Part shown: one piece after another, positions 1 through 7,579 of the stretch | How positions within the stretch are numbered: position 1 is the first letter of the stretch | Layout of the letters: the number at the start of each line of letters is the position of its first letter | From: Candidatus Levybacteria bacterium RIFCSPLOWO2_01_FULL_42_15 | Lineage (GTDB): Bacteria > Patescibacteriota > Microgenomatia > Levybacterales > UBA12049 | DNA: 15,501 bases | Assembly: GCA_001784055.1 (NCBI GenBank) | Contig: MFOZ01000032.1 | Location: forward strand, 1 to 15,501 | Direction of reading: 5' to 3' | The notes under the pieces: generated by a model | The model's database searches: none | The model's input: only the letters and a program-made list of their open reading frames with translations | What the model was told of the DNA's origin: nothing | Program-made: the position numbers and the translations under genes

Positions 1-217
1 GTTGGCGTTAGGAACCCAGGTGTTTTTTATCTTGCGGGATTTCAGAAAAACGCTCAAAAAGGCAGATAAAGTTCTTGACAATACGGGGACCATTACGCAA
101 ATTGTATCCACTCCTCTTTCTGCTTTCTCTAATGTGGGCGCGGGGATAAAAACAGGAAAAGCGCTCATTCATTTTCTTAAAAAAACAGTTGGGAAAATGA
201 GCAAAGAAGAAGAATGA
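1..217 (+). CDS. Small membrane-associated protein, 3' part (5' end outside window)
   Basis: The frame is open from the first base of the window to a TGA at 215-217, giving about 71 residues. A TTG at position 2 could formally start it, but an open edge and a hydrophobic beginning (VFFILRDFRKTLKKADKVL) fit better with a truncated gene whose N-terminal membrane helix lies upstream. The remaining part is a hydrophobic end, a basic amphipathic stretch, then a Gly/Ser/Ala-rich segment and a charged tail (KKTVGKMSKEEE). The pattern recalls DUF948-type small membrane proteins, but that is only a resemblance. Its TGA overlaps the ATG of the next gene (ATGA), so the two are probably translationally coupled. 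Function unknown. Confidence 0.6.
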   Translation, partial: LALGTQVFFILRDFRKTLKKADKVLDNTGTITQIVSTPLSAFSNVGAGIKTGKALIHFLKKTVGKMSKEEE

Positions 218-552
218 ACAATTCAGAGCATCACAATAATTTTTGGAGTGGTTTTTTGATGGGCGCGATCGTTGGCGCTCTCGTGGTGTTTTTTCTTGCG
301 ACAAAAAAAGGAAAAAGGCTCTTGAGGATTATCACCGAAGAAGGATCAGAAGGGATATCCGAGCTTGAAGAGTTGTTCTCGCAGGATAAGGGCAATCCTT
401 CTCAAAAGGAATCCAAATCTCGCAAACCTCCCAATGGACACACGAACACGGAATCACCTCTGGAAAAAATTATCGTGAAAGGATCAGAGATAGGAGACGC
501 GGCCGTCTTACAAGGCCGCAGATTGTTTAAAGGGATCCCCAAAAAAAGGTAA
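214..552 (+). CDS. YtxH-like small membrane protein
   Basis: A 112-residue protein with one N-terminal membrane helix at about residues 10-29 (FWSGFLMGAIVGALVVFFL), followed at once by a basic TKKGKRLLR segment. This glycine-spaced helix plus Lys/Arg anchor is the hallmark of YtxH-type proteins, a widespread family without a firm biochemical role and sometimes linked to stress. The rest (about residues 37-112) is charged, low in complexity and predicted cytoplasmic, with Glu-rich and then Lys/Pro-rich stretches. The ATG overlaps the previous gene's stop by 4 bp, so both are probably made from one mRNA. The upstream GAAGAAGA is at best a weak ribosome-binding site. The stop (550-552) lies 2 bp from the convergent mltG stop. 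Confidence 0.72.
   Translation: MNNSEHHNNFWSGFLMGAIVGALVVFFLATKKGKRLLRIITEEGSEGISELEELFSQDKGNPSQKESKSRKPPNGHTNTESPLEKIIVKGSEIGDAAVLQGRRLFKGIPKKR
499..519. other. GC-rich hairpin near the convergent gene ends
   Basis: A perfect 6-bp inverted repeat, GCGGCC (499-504) and GGCCGC (514-519), with a 9-nt loop, lies inside the 3' end of the YtxH-like gene, about 35-55 bp from the 2-bp gap between the two convergent stop codons. It is the best hairpin near the end of either transcription unit. Neither strand has a convincing T-run directly after it, so a termination role is only a possibility. Confidence 0.3.
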
Positions 553-554
553 TG

Positions 555-1508
555 TTATAGTCCATACTTTTTAATATTCCCATTATGCTCTTCTAGTGTT
601 TTTGCGTAATGGTTTATTCCGGTTTTATCGGAAATATAATAGAGATATTCTGTGCGAGCGGGATTAGCAGCTGCTTTTAGTGACGTAAGGCCGGGATTTG
701 CGATGGGTGTGGGAGGGAGGCTCGGATACTGATAGGTGTTATAAAGGGAATCTGTTTTGAGATCGTCAAACGTGAGATGTCTTTTCCACCACGTTTTTTC
801 GTTTTCTTGGTATCCAAGCACATACTGAACGGTTGCATCAATCTGCAGAGACATACCAATCTTAAGCCTGTTATGAATAACGGATGCAACCAGAGGCCTA
901 TCATTTTCAAGCTTTGCTTCCCTTTCAATAAGAGAGGCAATAATGACAATATCTTTTTCTGTAAAGCCGGGAGGCATGTCAACGTTCTTTATATTGTTTT
1001 GGAAGTTCCGGCGTAAGATTACAACTGCATCTGAGAGAGTTGCATTTTTAGGAATTAAATAGGTATCGGGAAATAGGTACCCCTCATATTTTACAAGTTC
1101 ACTGATCCATGATGGATCATACGTGGGTAGTCTCTCTTTAAAGATTGCTCCAATCTCATTAGACCTAAGGCCTTCGGGGATGGTGACCCATATATCAAGC
1201 GTCCCATGGGTAAGTGTTTGAGCGATCTCCGTTGCGCTTTGGGAGGAGGAAAGGCGGAAATCTCCTGCTTGAATCTTTTCTTCTAGCCCAAGCTTTTTTA
1301 CTATCAAGAAAAACGCAACAGAATCTTTGATAAATCCTTGGTTTTTGAGTTGACTGGCAATGCTTCTTACGCTTTCTCCTTTTCCGATGACAAATATTCT
1401 TTCTGTTTTATTCAGAGTGTCTGCCGGTGCAATTGAGTTGTTCCACCAAAGACCAAGCAATATAAAAATTATTCCAAATACGCTAACTGCAATCAATATT
1501 TTTTTCAT
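555..1508 (-). CDS. mltG: Endolytic murein transglycosylase MltG (YceG-like)
   Basis: A 317-residue membrane-anchored lytic transglycosylase that cleaves nascent glycan strands and is thought to set their length. Residues about 4-22 form the N-terminal signal-anchor, placing the enzyme outside the membrane. Residues about 38-85 match the LysM-like subdomain (IGKGESVRSIASQLKNQGFI). The YceG catalytic domain follows, with YEGYLFPDTY (141-150), IASLIEREAK (190-199), IGMSLQIDATVQYVLG (217-232), SLPPTPIANPG (263-273) and the terminal LEEHN (305-309). E195 aligns with the E. coli catalytic glutamate. Length is close to the family's usual 330-350. The ATG overlaps the upstream stop by 4 bp (ATGA) with no clear Shine-Dalgarno, suggesting translational coupling. 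It is the last gene of the minus-strand operon. Confidence 0.95.
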   Translation of the reverse strand: MKKILIAVSVFGIIFILLGLWWNNSIAPADTLNKTERIFVIGKGESVRSIASQLKNQGFIKDSVAFFLIVKKLGLEEKIQAGDFRLSSSQSATEIAQTLTHGTLDIWVTIPEGLRSNEIGAIFKERLPTYDPSWISELVKYEGYLFPDTYLIPKNATLSDAVVILRRNFQNNIKNVDMPPGFTEKDIVIIASLIEREAKLENDRPLVASVIHNRLKIGMSLQIDATVQYVLGYQENEKTWWKRHLTFDDLKTDSLYNTYQYPSLPPTPIANPGLTSLKAAANPARTEYLYYISDKTGINHYAKTLEEHNGNIKKYGL

Positions 1509-2830
1509 GTGTTTGTAATTTCAAAAACAGTAAGGTTGGGAAGCGATTGCTTAACCTGAGCAAGAAGAGACGCGCTTTCGCTATAAAGCGTGCAAAGCGC
1601 TTCTTTTTTCTCCACAGATTCCCCAATTTTTTTATGAATATAAATTCCCGCCCCTTTACTTTTTGGTGCGCCAAGCGTTTTGGTGATAACCGTAGCAACA
1701 TGACTATTAATTTTTTTAACGGTTCCCTTCTTATGAGAAGTAATTCCATAGGAGAATCTCCCCGGTTTTAAATGATTGCTGTTTACATTTGGGTTTCCGC
1801 CCTGCGCCTTAATAATTTCCTTCATCTTTTTTAAAGCGAGTCCGCTCTGGAGAATATGTGTTGCCCATCCAATGCCGTTTCCGTACTTTTTTTTTATTTC
1901 CTCGCGCAGTTTTTTGGCAGAATCTTCAAGACAGAGCTCTAAAAGATTTCCCGCAAGATGAAGGCTTCGTATCTCAAGGTCAATAGGGCGATTTTTTCCT
2001 TGTTCAAGAACACGCAAAGACTCTCGTGTTTCCAGAATTGGTCCAATTCCTCTTCCAAACGGCTCATCTGTTTTGTGAATGAGACAGCGGATTTTAATGT
2101 CGAATTTTTTTGCAAGATATTCAAATTTTTCTTTAAGAAACTGCGCGTCTTTGAGCCTGTGCACCTTTACACTGTCCCCATACGGGAGGTCTATCACCAC
2201 ATGGGTTGATCCAAACGCTATTTTTTTTGCCATGATAGACACAAGAATCTTATCATAGCTTTCTAGTAAAAGAGGTTCTTCCACTCGAATAATAATATCA
2301 TCAGCAGGCGCTATATGAAAACTTCCTCCCCACACGATGCACCCGTTGGTTTTTTTTACCGCGCTGTATACTTCTTTTTTGGAAAGATTGACCGGAGCTA
2401 GAATTTCCATGTCATCTGCTGTTCCTCCCGGAGTTGTAATTGCCCGCGATGAGCTTTTTGGGATGGTGAATCCGGCGGCTGCAACAATAGGAACTATAAC
2501 AAGAGTAGTTCTGGTTCCGGGGATTCCCCCAATAGAATGCTTATCCGCAACAACGCCTTTGAAGTGAAGCTGATCCCCTGTTGCGACCATAGCTTTGGTT
2601 AGATAAAACAGCTCTTGGTTGGTAAACCCTTTCGAATAGCCCGATGCGGCAAAATAGGTAGTAAGCACGTCCCCAAGTTTTTTAGTGGCGATGGAATCCA
2701 TAATTGCATAAATCTCTTTGTAATTAAGTCGTTTTCCAAGAAGTTTCTTGCGAATTGCGGCAAGAGCGCTTTGAACTTCCAAGATAGACTCTTGAGGTAT
2801 CTTTCTTTCGGATTTAGATATTTGCTTCAT
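1505..2830 (-). CDS. deoA: Archaeal-type AMP/thymidine phosphorylase (glycosyltransferase family 3)
   Basis: A 441-residue nucleoside/nucleotide phosphorylase. Phosphate-site motifs KHSIGGIPGTRTT (about 97-109) and SSRAITTPGGTADDMEI (about 127-143), and then GGSFHIAPADDIIIRVEEP, are of the archaeal AMP phosphorylase type and differ clearly from E. coli DeoA (which has STGGVGD). AMP phosphorylase turns AMP plus phosphate into adenine and ribose 1,5-bisphosphate, which some archaea and CPR bacteria pass to R15P isomerase and RuBisCO. Neither of those genes is in the window, so substrate remains open. The N-terminal domain of about 84 residues found in archaeal AMP phosphorylases is absent; the protein starts close to the helical family domain. 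I chose the ATG at 2830; a TTG five codons upstream (2845) is a weaker option. It lies 20 bp after the sortase gene. Confidence 0.85.
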   Translation of the reverse strand: MKQISKSERKIPQESILEVQSALAAIRKKLLGKRLNYKEIYAIMDSIATKKLGDVLTTYFAASGYSKGFTNQELFYLTKAMVATGDQLHFKGVVADKHSIGGIPGTRTTLVIVPIVAAAGFTIPKSSSRAITTPGGTADDMEILAPVNLSKKEVYSAVKKTNGCIVWGGSFHIAPADDIIIRVEEPLLLESYDKILVSIMAKKIAFGSTHVVIDLPYGDSVKVHRLKDAQFLKEKFEYLAKKFDIKIRCLIHKTDEPFGRGIGPILETRESLRVLEQGKNRPIDLEIRSLHLAGNLLELCLEDSAKKLREEIKKKYGNGIGWATHILQSGLALKKMKEIIKAQGGNPNVNSNHLKPGRFSYGITSHKKGTVKKINSHVATVITKTLGAPKSKGAGIYIHKKIGESVEKKEALCTLYSESASLLAQVKQSLPNLTVFEITNT

Positions 2831-2850
2831 GCAATAGAGAGACAACTATA

Positions 2851-3561
2851 TCACAATTTTTCAATGCGTGCTTTTATAATAAGCCGTTTCCACACCGTCC
2901 CCGGAGGCGTGCAGGTTACTAAAGTAAGGTGGCTGTACGCATAATCTTGGTTAAAAATAGAGGTTTCGGAAGGATCAACAACAATTGTGCTATAAATACG
3001 ATACGCGTATTGAACCCCGGACACAGAAAGATAGACTTTATCTCCGGGAGCAAGAAGATGAGCTTTTGCAAATATTGTCTTATAATCTTTTGCGTTAAAA
3101 AGTTGTGGTAGTGTTGAGTGTCCAAAGATAACCGTATTTCCGTTGGTAGGAGGAAGAGCAGTTCCTTCATAGTGTACTAGATGTGATGCTAAGTTGTTAT
3201 CAATCGTTGAAACCGTTGCGTTTGCAATTCCAATTTTAGGAATCGAAAGGGTATAGGAAGAAATAGAAGGGATCGTTTTTCCTTTTGGTGCGTTAGGAAA
3301 CCAATTTTTTGCATTTGTATAGTCGATAGAGCTAGCAAAGGTGCTTTGAGGACTTGATGCTACAAGGGCGTTTTGAGGAATAGGAGAAGAAAAATATTGA
3401 GAAGCAAACGCAGAAAGAAAATATAACTGCCAATTAACAAGTGGGATCAATACGTAGACAAGTATCCCAACCCCAAGGGAGAGTAATCCAAAAGAAAAGA
3501 GCCGCAAGAGCCTCTTTCCGTGCATCCCATGCGTGTTGTAAACGTAGTAGTATTTAGTCAT
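2851..3561 (-). CDS. Sortase family transpeptidase, membrane anchored
   Basis: A 236-residue sortase with a single N-terminal membrane helix (about residues 18-42), a Ser/Ala-rich linker and a C-terminal beta-barrel domain from about residue 100. The catalytic triad is visible: H148 in VIFGHST, C217 in LTLVTCTPPG and R226 in KRLIIKARI. Sortases cut a C-terminal sorting signal on secreted proteins and join it to an amino group on cell wall or pilin. The TLVTCTP signature resembles class C-E enzymes, but I would not assign a class. The start is the ATG at 3561, which overlaps the upstream stop by 8 bp; a longer frame from 3618 would overlap that gene by 65 bp and adds nothing family-like. No LPxTG-type substrate is encoded in the window. 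Confidence 0.93.
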   Translation of the reverse strand: MTKYYYVYNTHGMHGKRLLRLFSFGLLSLGVGILVYVLIPLVNWQLYFLSAFASQYFSSPIPQNALVASSPQSTFASSIDYTNAKNWFPNAPKGKTIPSISSYTLSIPKIGIANATVSTIDNNLASHLVHYEGTALPPTNGNTVIFGHSTLPQLFNAKDYKTIFAKAHLLAPGDKVYLSVSGVQYAYRIYSTIVVDPSETSIFNQDYAYSHLTLVTCTPPGTVWKRLIIKARIEKL

Positions 3562-5755
3562 TGGCAATTTGAGACTGAATGGTAATGTTTTCAAAACGAA
3601 TAGGAAGTTTGTTTCCAAAAACAGGCAGACGGGGAGTGATCTTAATTTTTGCGTCCGATGCCGCAGGAAGCCCTAACAATATATCTTCTGCATCTGTGAT
3701 TTCCCTACCCGCAAGTTTTTTAGCGAGTTCTTTGGCGTCAATCTTAGGAAGAAGAGGAATGGTGAATGAAATGGTTGCTGCAATTTCATCAGCATTTTTT
3801 ATGGAAACTTTTTGGATCTCTTTTTTCATGCCCTCAGTTACTATGGAGAGATTTGTAGGGATTTGATTCTGCAATAGTGCAAGCGCAATATCCTGCAGCT
3901 GGTTTTTTTGATAGGAAATTCCCGTGTATTCAACGGTCGCTTGCAGGTTTAATACGTCAGATTCCTCCCCGGTTTTTTTGTTAAATTTTTTCTCGACAAG
4001 CACGTGTTTTACGAATGTGGGAAGAACGGTCTCCCCATCCGATACTTTTTTGGCGGCGTCCTCTCTTGCTTTCTGTTCCAATTGTTTGGGGAGTCCATCG
4101 GTTAATTTTTGTATGTCTTTTTCTGAAACGACCCGTATCTCTTTTTTTGATCCACCGGAAAACGCGCTATCATTTTTTCCCACCACTATTGACGTATCAA
4201 AGTCCCCAACGGAAAACTTTTCGTTTGAAGGGAGATTAGCCTCTTTTCCAATAGCTCTTGCCGTTATAGATGCTTTGGCGGTTGACGGTTCTGTGCTCGC
4301 GTCAGCGGATGTTGATGCAAGGCGCGCGTCTCCGTCCAGCGTAAACTCAAGATTATTGGATGACACAAGAAGCGTTCCCTTAGGCAGTGTTTTTTCTTCC
4401 GAGAAGCGACCAAAGATAGTAACAGTTCCTTTGGCTTTTTCTCCTATCTCTTTCTTGCCGGTTGTTTGGGTAGAAGAAGATCCTTGTTGGCTAACTGAGA
4501 TGATGGAAGATCGCACAATGCGAGAGGAGGGATTTGAGTCAGCCGTTGAGGAGAACGTAATATCTTCTGTTTGTTTGATTATTTCTGGGGCAATGGTTAC
4601 GGTGGCAGTTGCCTTGAGTCCATAGAGATACAGCCATGCTCCTGCACAGAGAACAACCAAAGGAATAGCAAGAGCAATAATAAGTTTGGGGTGTCTTATG
4701 ATCCCGGAGGGGAAATTGAAAGACACATGGAGTATTGTTGGGAATTTTTTTCCATGAACCATTGTTAGTCCTTGTGTATAAAGATTTTTTGCTACAAGAA
4801 GAGTTTTTTTAAACAAAGACGTTTTTTTAGGAGGTGGAGGAGATGGAGCTGTTATTTGTTCTTCTGAATCATCTTGCCCGTCCGTTTGCGTAAGGGCAAC
4901 GTCCGTCTCTTGTATAAACCCAAACTGTTTAGGAGAGCTATTGTTTTCAGAAGGAATCGGTGTGGGTTGCGTTACTTCTTCTTGCGCTGACTCTAGGACC
5001 TCAAAACCCATTTGTGTTGCGGAAGCGCTGACTACCGCCTCAACGCCAAAATTTTTAGGAAGAGATGTTATTTGAGGGACATGCAGAAACGGAAGGCGCG
5101 TACTCCACGTGTGTCCAATAAATTCCTGTAAGAGTGTGTCCTCATTTCTATCGTCATTAAAAAGAGTGATTCGAGAAGGAAAAATTTCAGCGTTTTCAAA
5201 CTGTTTAAGGAGCTCGTCCGCAGCACTGGGACACGATCCTTCAATAGGCACGCTTTTTGTTTCAAGCACGCGTCCTGCCTTTACCAACGAGATAAACATA
5301 GTCTTTTTTCCTACCTCAATAAGAATAGTAGAGATGGGTATTCCTTCTTCTTGCTTCATTCGATGCACGATTGCCTCCGGAATAACAAGAAATCCTACAG
5401 GAGAAAGACCGAGTGCGTCGCATGCTTTTTTAAGCCTCAAAAGATGTTGTTTTTTAATTCTGGTTTCCTCTGACCAGTCTGGCTTTACGCCGAATACTGT
5501 TTTGTGGGTAGGAATATTTACGGAAAGGATGCTTTCTGCCTTGCTTATGGCTTCATCAAGATGAGCAAGGAATTCTCCATCCGATACATGTTCGATGGAA
5601 TTGGCAAACGATACCTCCTCCTTTGCCTTAACACTTATTGTTCCATTGTGCTCTTCAAGAAGAACCGCTTGAACCTTTTCATGCCTCAAAAGAAGTACCA
5701 AGAAGTATTTGGGCGCATCTTTTTTTCCAAAAAATGAAAGAAACGGTATGAGCAT
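3554..5755 (-). CDS. Actin-fold (PilM/FtsA-like) domain + membrane helix + baseplate J-like extracellular region
   Basis: A 733-residue transmembrane protein. Residues about 15-250 look like a PilM/FtsA-type actin fold: an N-terminal beta-hairpin (YFLVLLL...VQAVLLEEHNG) and, at about 143-172, ILIEVGKKTMFISLVKAGRV followed by PIEG, the usual second phosphate loop with EVG in place of DIG. A Pro/Ser/Glu-rich linker with SPPPPKK follows, then a basic segment and one membrane helix at about 357-379, giving N-inside, C-outside topology. Residues about 436-520 (GTVTIFG ... ITARAIGKEANLPS) and the C-terminal LAGREITDAEDILLGLP segment match proteins annotated baseplate J/gp47-like in CPR genomes. A TAGGA Shine-Dalgarno lies 7 nt before the ATG. 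It begins 1 bp after alaS and overlaps the sortase gene by 8 bp. Role unproven; surface-structure assembly is my inference. Confidence 0.75.
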   Translation of the reverse strand: MLIPFLSFFGKKDAPKYFLVLLLRHEKVQAVLLEEHNGTISVKAKEEVSFANSIEHVSDGEFLAHLDEAISKAESILSVNIPTHKTVFGVKPDWSEETRIKKQHLLRLKKACDALGLSPVGFLVIPEAIVHRMKQEEGIPISTILIEVGKKTMFISLVKAGRVLETKSVPIEGSCPSAADELLKQFENAEIFPSRITLFNDDRNEDTLLQEFIGHTWSTRLPFLHVPQITSLPKNFGVEAVVSASATQMGFEVLESAQEEVTQPTPIPSENNSSPKQFGFIQETDVALTQTDGQDDSEEQITAPSPPPPKKTSLFKKTLLVAKNLYTQGLTMVHGKKFPTILHVSFNFPSGIIRHPKLIIALAIPLVVLCAGAWLYLYGLKATATVTIAPEIIKQTEDITFSSTADSNPSSRIVRSSIISVSQQGSSSTQTTGKKEIGEKAKGTVTIFGRFSEEKTLPKGTLLVSSNNLEFTLDGDARLASTSADASTEPSTAKASITARAIGKEANLPSNEKFSVGDFDTSIVVGKNDSAFSGGSKKEIRVVSEKDIQKLTDGLPKQLEQKAREDAAKKVSDGETVLPTFVKHVLVEKKFNKKTGEESDVLNLQATVEYTGISYQKNQLQDIALALLQNQIPTNLSIVTEGMKKEIQKVSIKNADEIAATISFTIPLLPKIDAKELAKKLAGREITDAEDILLGLPAASDAKIKITPRLPVFGNKLPIRFENITIQSQIAND

Positions 5756-5756
5756 A

Positions 5757-7571
5757 TTAATTTCCTACAGTTGCATAAATACGTTTTTGGTTTTTTCCGA
5801 GGTTTTCTTGCCTTACTATCTTAAACGATTTGAGCTTATCTGTAAAATCAACATGAGGACCACCACAAAACTCAATAGAATAAGACGGGTTTTTTCCAAT
5901 AAAATAGACGTTGACTTTATCAGTATATTTTTCATCAAATAGCCCAATTGCGCCAATCTGTTTTGCCTTTTGTAACGGCATAACTTCACAGTACACCGGA
6001 AGATTCCGCGCGATCACACCATTCACAATGGACTCAATATGAGTTAGTTGTTCTGCCGTAAGGGTTTTATCATAGCTAAAGTCGAATCTAACTCTTTCAT
6101 TAGTAATATTGGATCCTGTCTGGTGTACTTGGTTTCCCAGTAAGTCCCGGATAGCCTGATGGAGAAGATGGGTTGCCGTATGCCCCATGATCGTTTTTTC
6201 CCTCTGATCCGCAAGTCCCCCGGCAAATTTTTGAGAAGCTCTTGTACGAGAAAGTGACTGATGAGCTTTCATTTTTTCAGCAAACGCTTTCTCGTCAAAC
6301 ACAAATCCCAAGCTCTTTATTTGTGTAGGCGCGAGTCCGTGAGTCGTATACAGGATAAACGCATCTTCAGAAGATATCTCTTTTTGTCCTTTTAACTCCG
6401 TACCTATAGTGCGATATTTTTTCGTGATAATTTTTTGAGCGCTTTTGAGGGTTTGGACGTAAAATGATTGTTCATCAAGAAGAGCAAGTTTTATTCTTTC
6501 ATAAGAAGAGACAAGGAGGGGATCCGTTTCTTGATACGTCTGAATAATTGCTTCAATAACAGGTTCTGTGATTTCTCCTTGTAGCGCATGCATGCTATCT
6601 ATTCCCCGCCGAATAAGTCTTCGCAGTACATATCCTTGTTCTTTGTTTGAAGGAGAAATTCCGTTTGCGATCATGAATACAGATGCGGTTAAATGGTCGG
6701 CTACAATTCGCATCTCTTGTGTATGATTCTTATACGATCTTTCTGTTTTTACTTCAATTATTCGAATAATTGAAGTAAAAAGACTGGTTTGAAACATGTC
6801 GTTTGCGCCTTCCAAAACCATAAGAAGCCGTTCAAGTCCTGCGCCGAAATCTACGTTTTGCTGGGGGAGTTTTTTAAACGATCCATCCTGCTGTTTTTGG
6901 TATTGCATAAACACCGAATTGCCAATCTCAAGAAGTCTGCCGCTGTCAGATAATTTCCTAAAACTTGTCCCTAATGTTCCGCGGGATGGATCAAGATCAA
7001 AATAAACCTCGCTGTCTGGTCCTCCTGGTTCTCCGCTAGGCATATGGTTTGGAGCGCCCGATCTTGACCACCAATTGTCATCAACGCCGCAAAAAAATAT
7101 GCGACCGTTGGGATTAATGTTTACACTTTCAAAAAGGTCGCCCCAGATCGCGGCAGACTCTTCGTCTTTTGGGATATCCTTAAGCCCAGCAAATACGCTC
7201 ACATATAATCGAGAAGGGTCAATTCCCAAACCCGTATCTTTCTTAGTAAGAAATTCAAAAAACCACAAGAGTTGTTCTTTTTTGAAGTAATCCCCGAGCG
7301 ACCAATTTCCAAGCATTCGGAAAAACGTTGTGTGCCGATTATCGCCAACCTCATCAATATCGGCGGCTCGAAAACAATTTTGGACATTCGTGAGTCTCTT
7401 TCCTTGAGGGTGAGGTTCTCCCAAAAGGTAGGAGACGAGCGGTTGCATCCCAGAGCTTGTAAAAAGGGTGGTTGGATCATTCTGGGGAATAAGAGAAGCA
7501 GAGGAAATTTGAATGTGTCCCCGTTTTGTAAAAAAAGCAATATACGTATCGATTATTTTTTTTGCGGTCAT
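5757..7571 (-). CDS. alaS: Alanyl-tRNA synthetase, short form without C-Ala domain
   Basis: A 604-residue class II synthetase that charges tRNA-Ala and removes mischarged Ser/Gly. The catalytic core has motif 2 (RHTTFFRMLGNWSLGDYFK, starting at about residue 78) and motif 3 (GAGLERLL, about 243). The editing domain has HTATH (H464, H468) and CGGPH (C569, H573), the four metal ligands expected, so editing should be intact. The protein ends soon after the editing domain: the roughly 170-residue C-Ala domain of the 876-residue E. coli enzyme is missing, as in other reduced genomes. I prefer the ATG at 7571 over the TTG at 7580, because the TTG would lie in a perfect -10 box. It is the first gene of the minus-strand operon and contains the 36-bp palindrome at 6746-6781. 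Confidence 0.96.
   Translation of the reverse strand: MTAKKIIDTYIAFFTKRGHIQISSASLIPQNDPTTLFTSSGMQPLVSYLLGEPHPQGKRLTNVQNCFRAADIDEVGDNRHTTFFRMLGNWSLGDYFKKEQLLWFFEFLTKKDTGLGIDPSRLYVSVFAGLKDIPKDEESAAIWGDLFESVNINPNGRIFFCGVDDNWWSRSGAPNHMPSGEPGGPDSEVYFDLDPSRGTLGTSFRKLSDSGRLLEIGNSVFMQYQKQQDGSFKKLPQQNVDFGAGLERLLMVLEGANDMFQTSLFTSIIRIIEVKTERSYKNHTQEMRIVADHLTASVFMIANGISPSNKEQGYVLRRLIRRGIDSMHALQGEITEPVIEAIIQTYQETDPLLVSSYERIKLALLDEQSFYVQTLKSAQKIITKKYRTIGTELKGQKEISSEDAFILYTTHGLAPTQIKSLGFVFDEKAFAEKMKAHQSLSRTRASQKFAGGLADQREKTIMGHTATHLLHQAIRDLLGNQVHQTGSNITNERVRFDFSYDKTLTAEQLTHIESIVNGVIARNLPVYCEVMPLQKAKQIGAIGLFDEKYTDKVNVYFIGKNPSYSIEFCGGPHVDFTDKLKSFKIVRQENLGKNQKRIYATVGN
5763..5767 (-). promoter_or_regulatory. 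Shine-Dalgarno site of the baseplate J-like gene
   Basis: On the minus strand TAGGA ends 7 nt before the ATG at 5755. It lies inside the last codons of alaS and is one of only two clear Shine-Dalgarno sites in the window. Confidence 0.65.
6746..6781. repeat. Perfect 36-bp palindrome inside alaS
   Basis: Two 18-bp arms (6746-6763 and 6764-6781) are exact reverse complements without a spacer; the centre reads AATTATTCGAATAATT and the outer ends are TTTTT and AAAAA. The flanking bases (6745 and 6782) do not pair. It encodes about residues 264-276 of AlaRS, just after motif 3. As RNA it would form a long, AT-rich hairpin followed by a U/A-run on either strand. Confidence 0.9.
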
Positions 7572-7579
7572 TGACTTCA

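Noticed and set aside
2831..2845. TTG start of the phosphorylase five codons upstream
   Set aside because: ATG at 2830 is available, no Shine-Dalgarno favours the TTG, and the added residues carry no family feature.
215..2853. UGA recoded as glycine (Gracilibacteria/Absconditabacteria code)
   Set aside because: UGA ends at least three genes at the expected C-termini and none occurs within the conserved proteins, so the standard bacterial code applies.
3562..3618. Longer N-terminus for the sortase
   Set aside because: It would overlap the upstream gene by 65 bp and place an extra segment before the signal-anchor; the ATG at 3561 fits the 8-bp overlap seen in tight operons.
3924..4625. Long open frame (233 codons) on the + strand, antisense to the baseplate J-like gene
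   Set aside because: The minus-strand frame has recognisable domains and good junctions. The + frame is Ser/Val/Phe-rich, without a family pattern or ribosome-binding site, and is explained by codon bias of the opposite gene.
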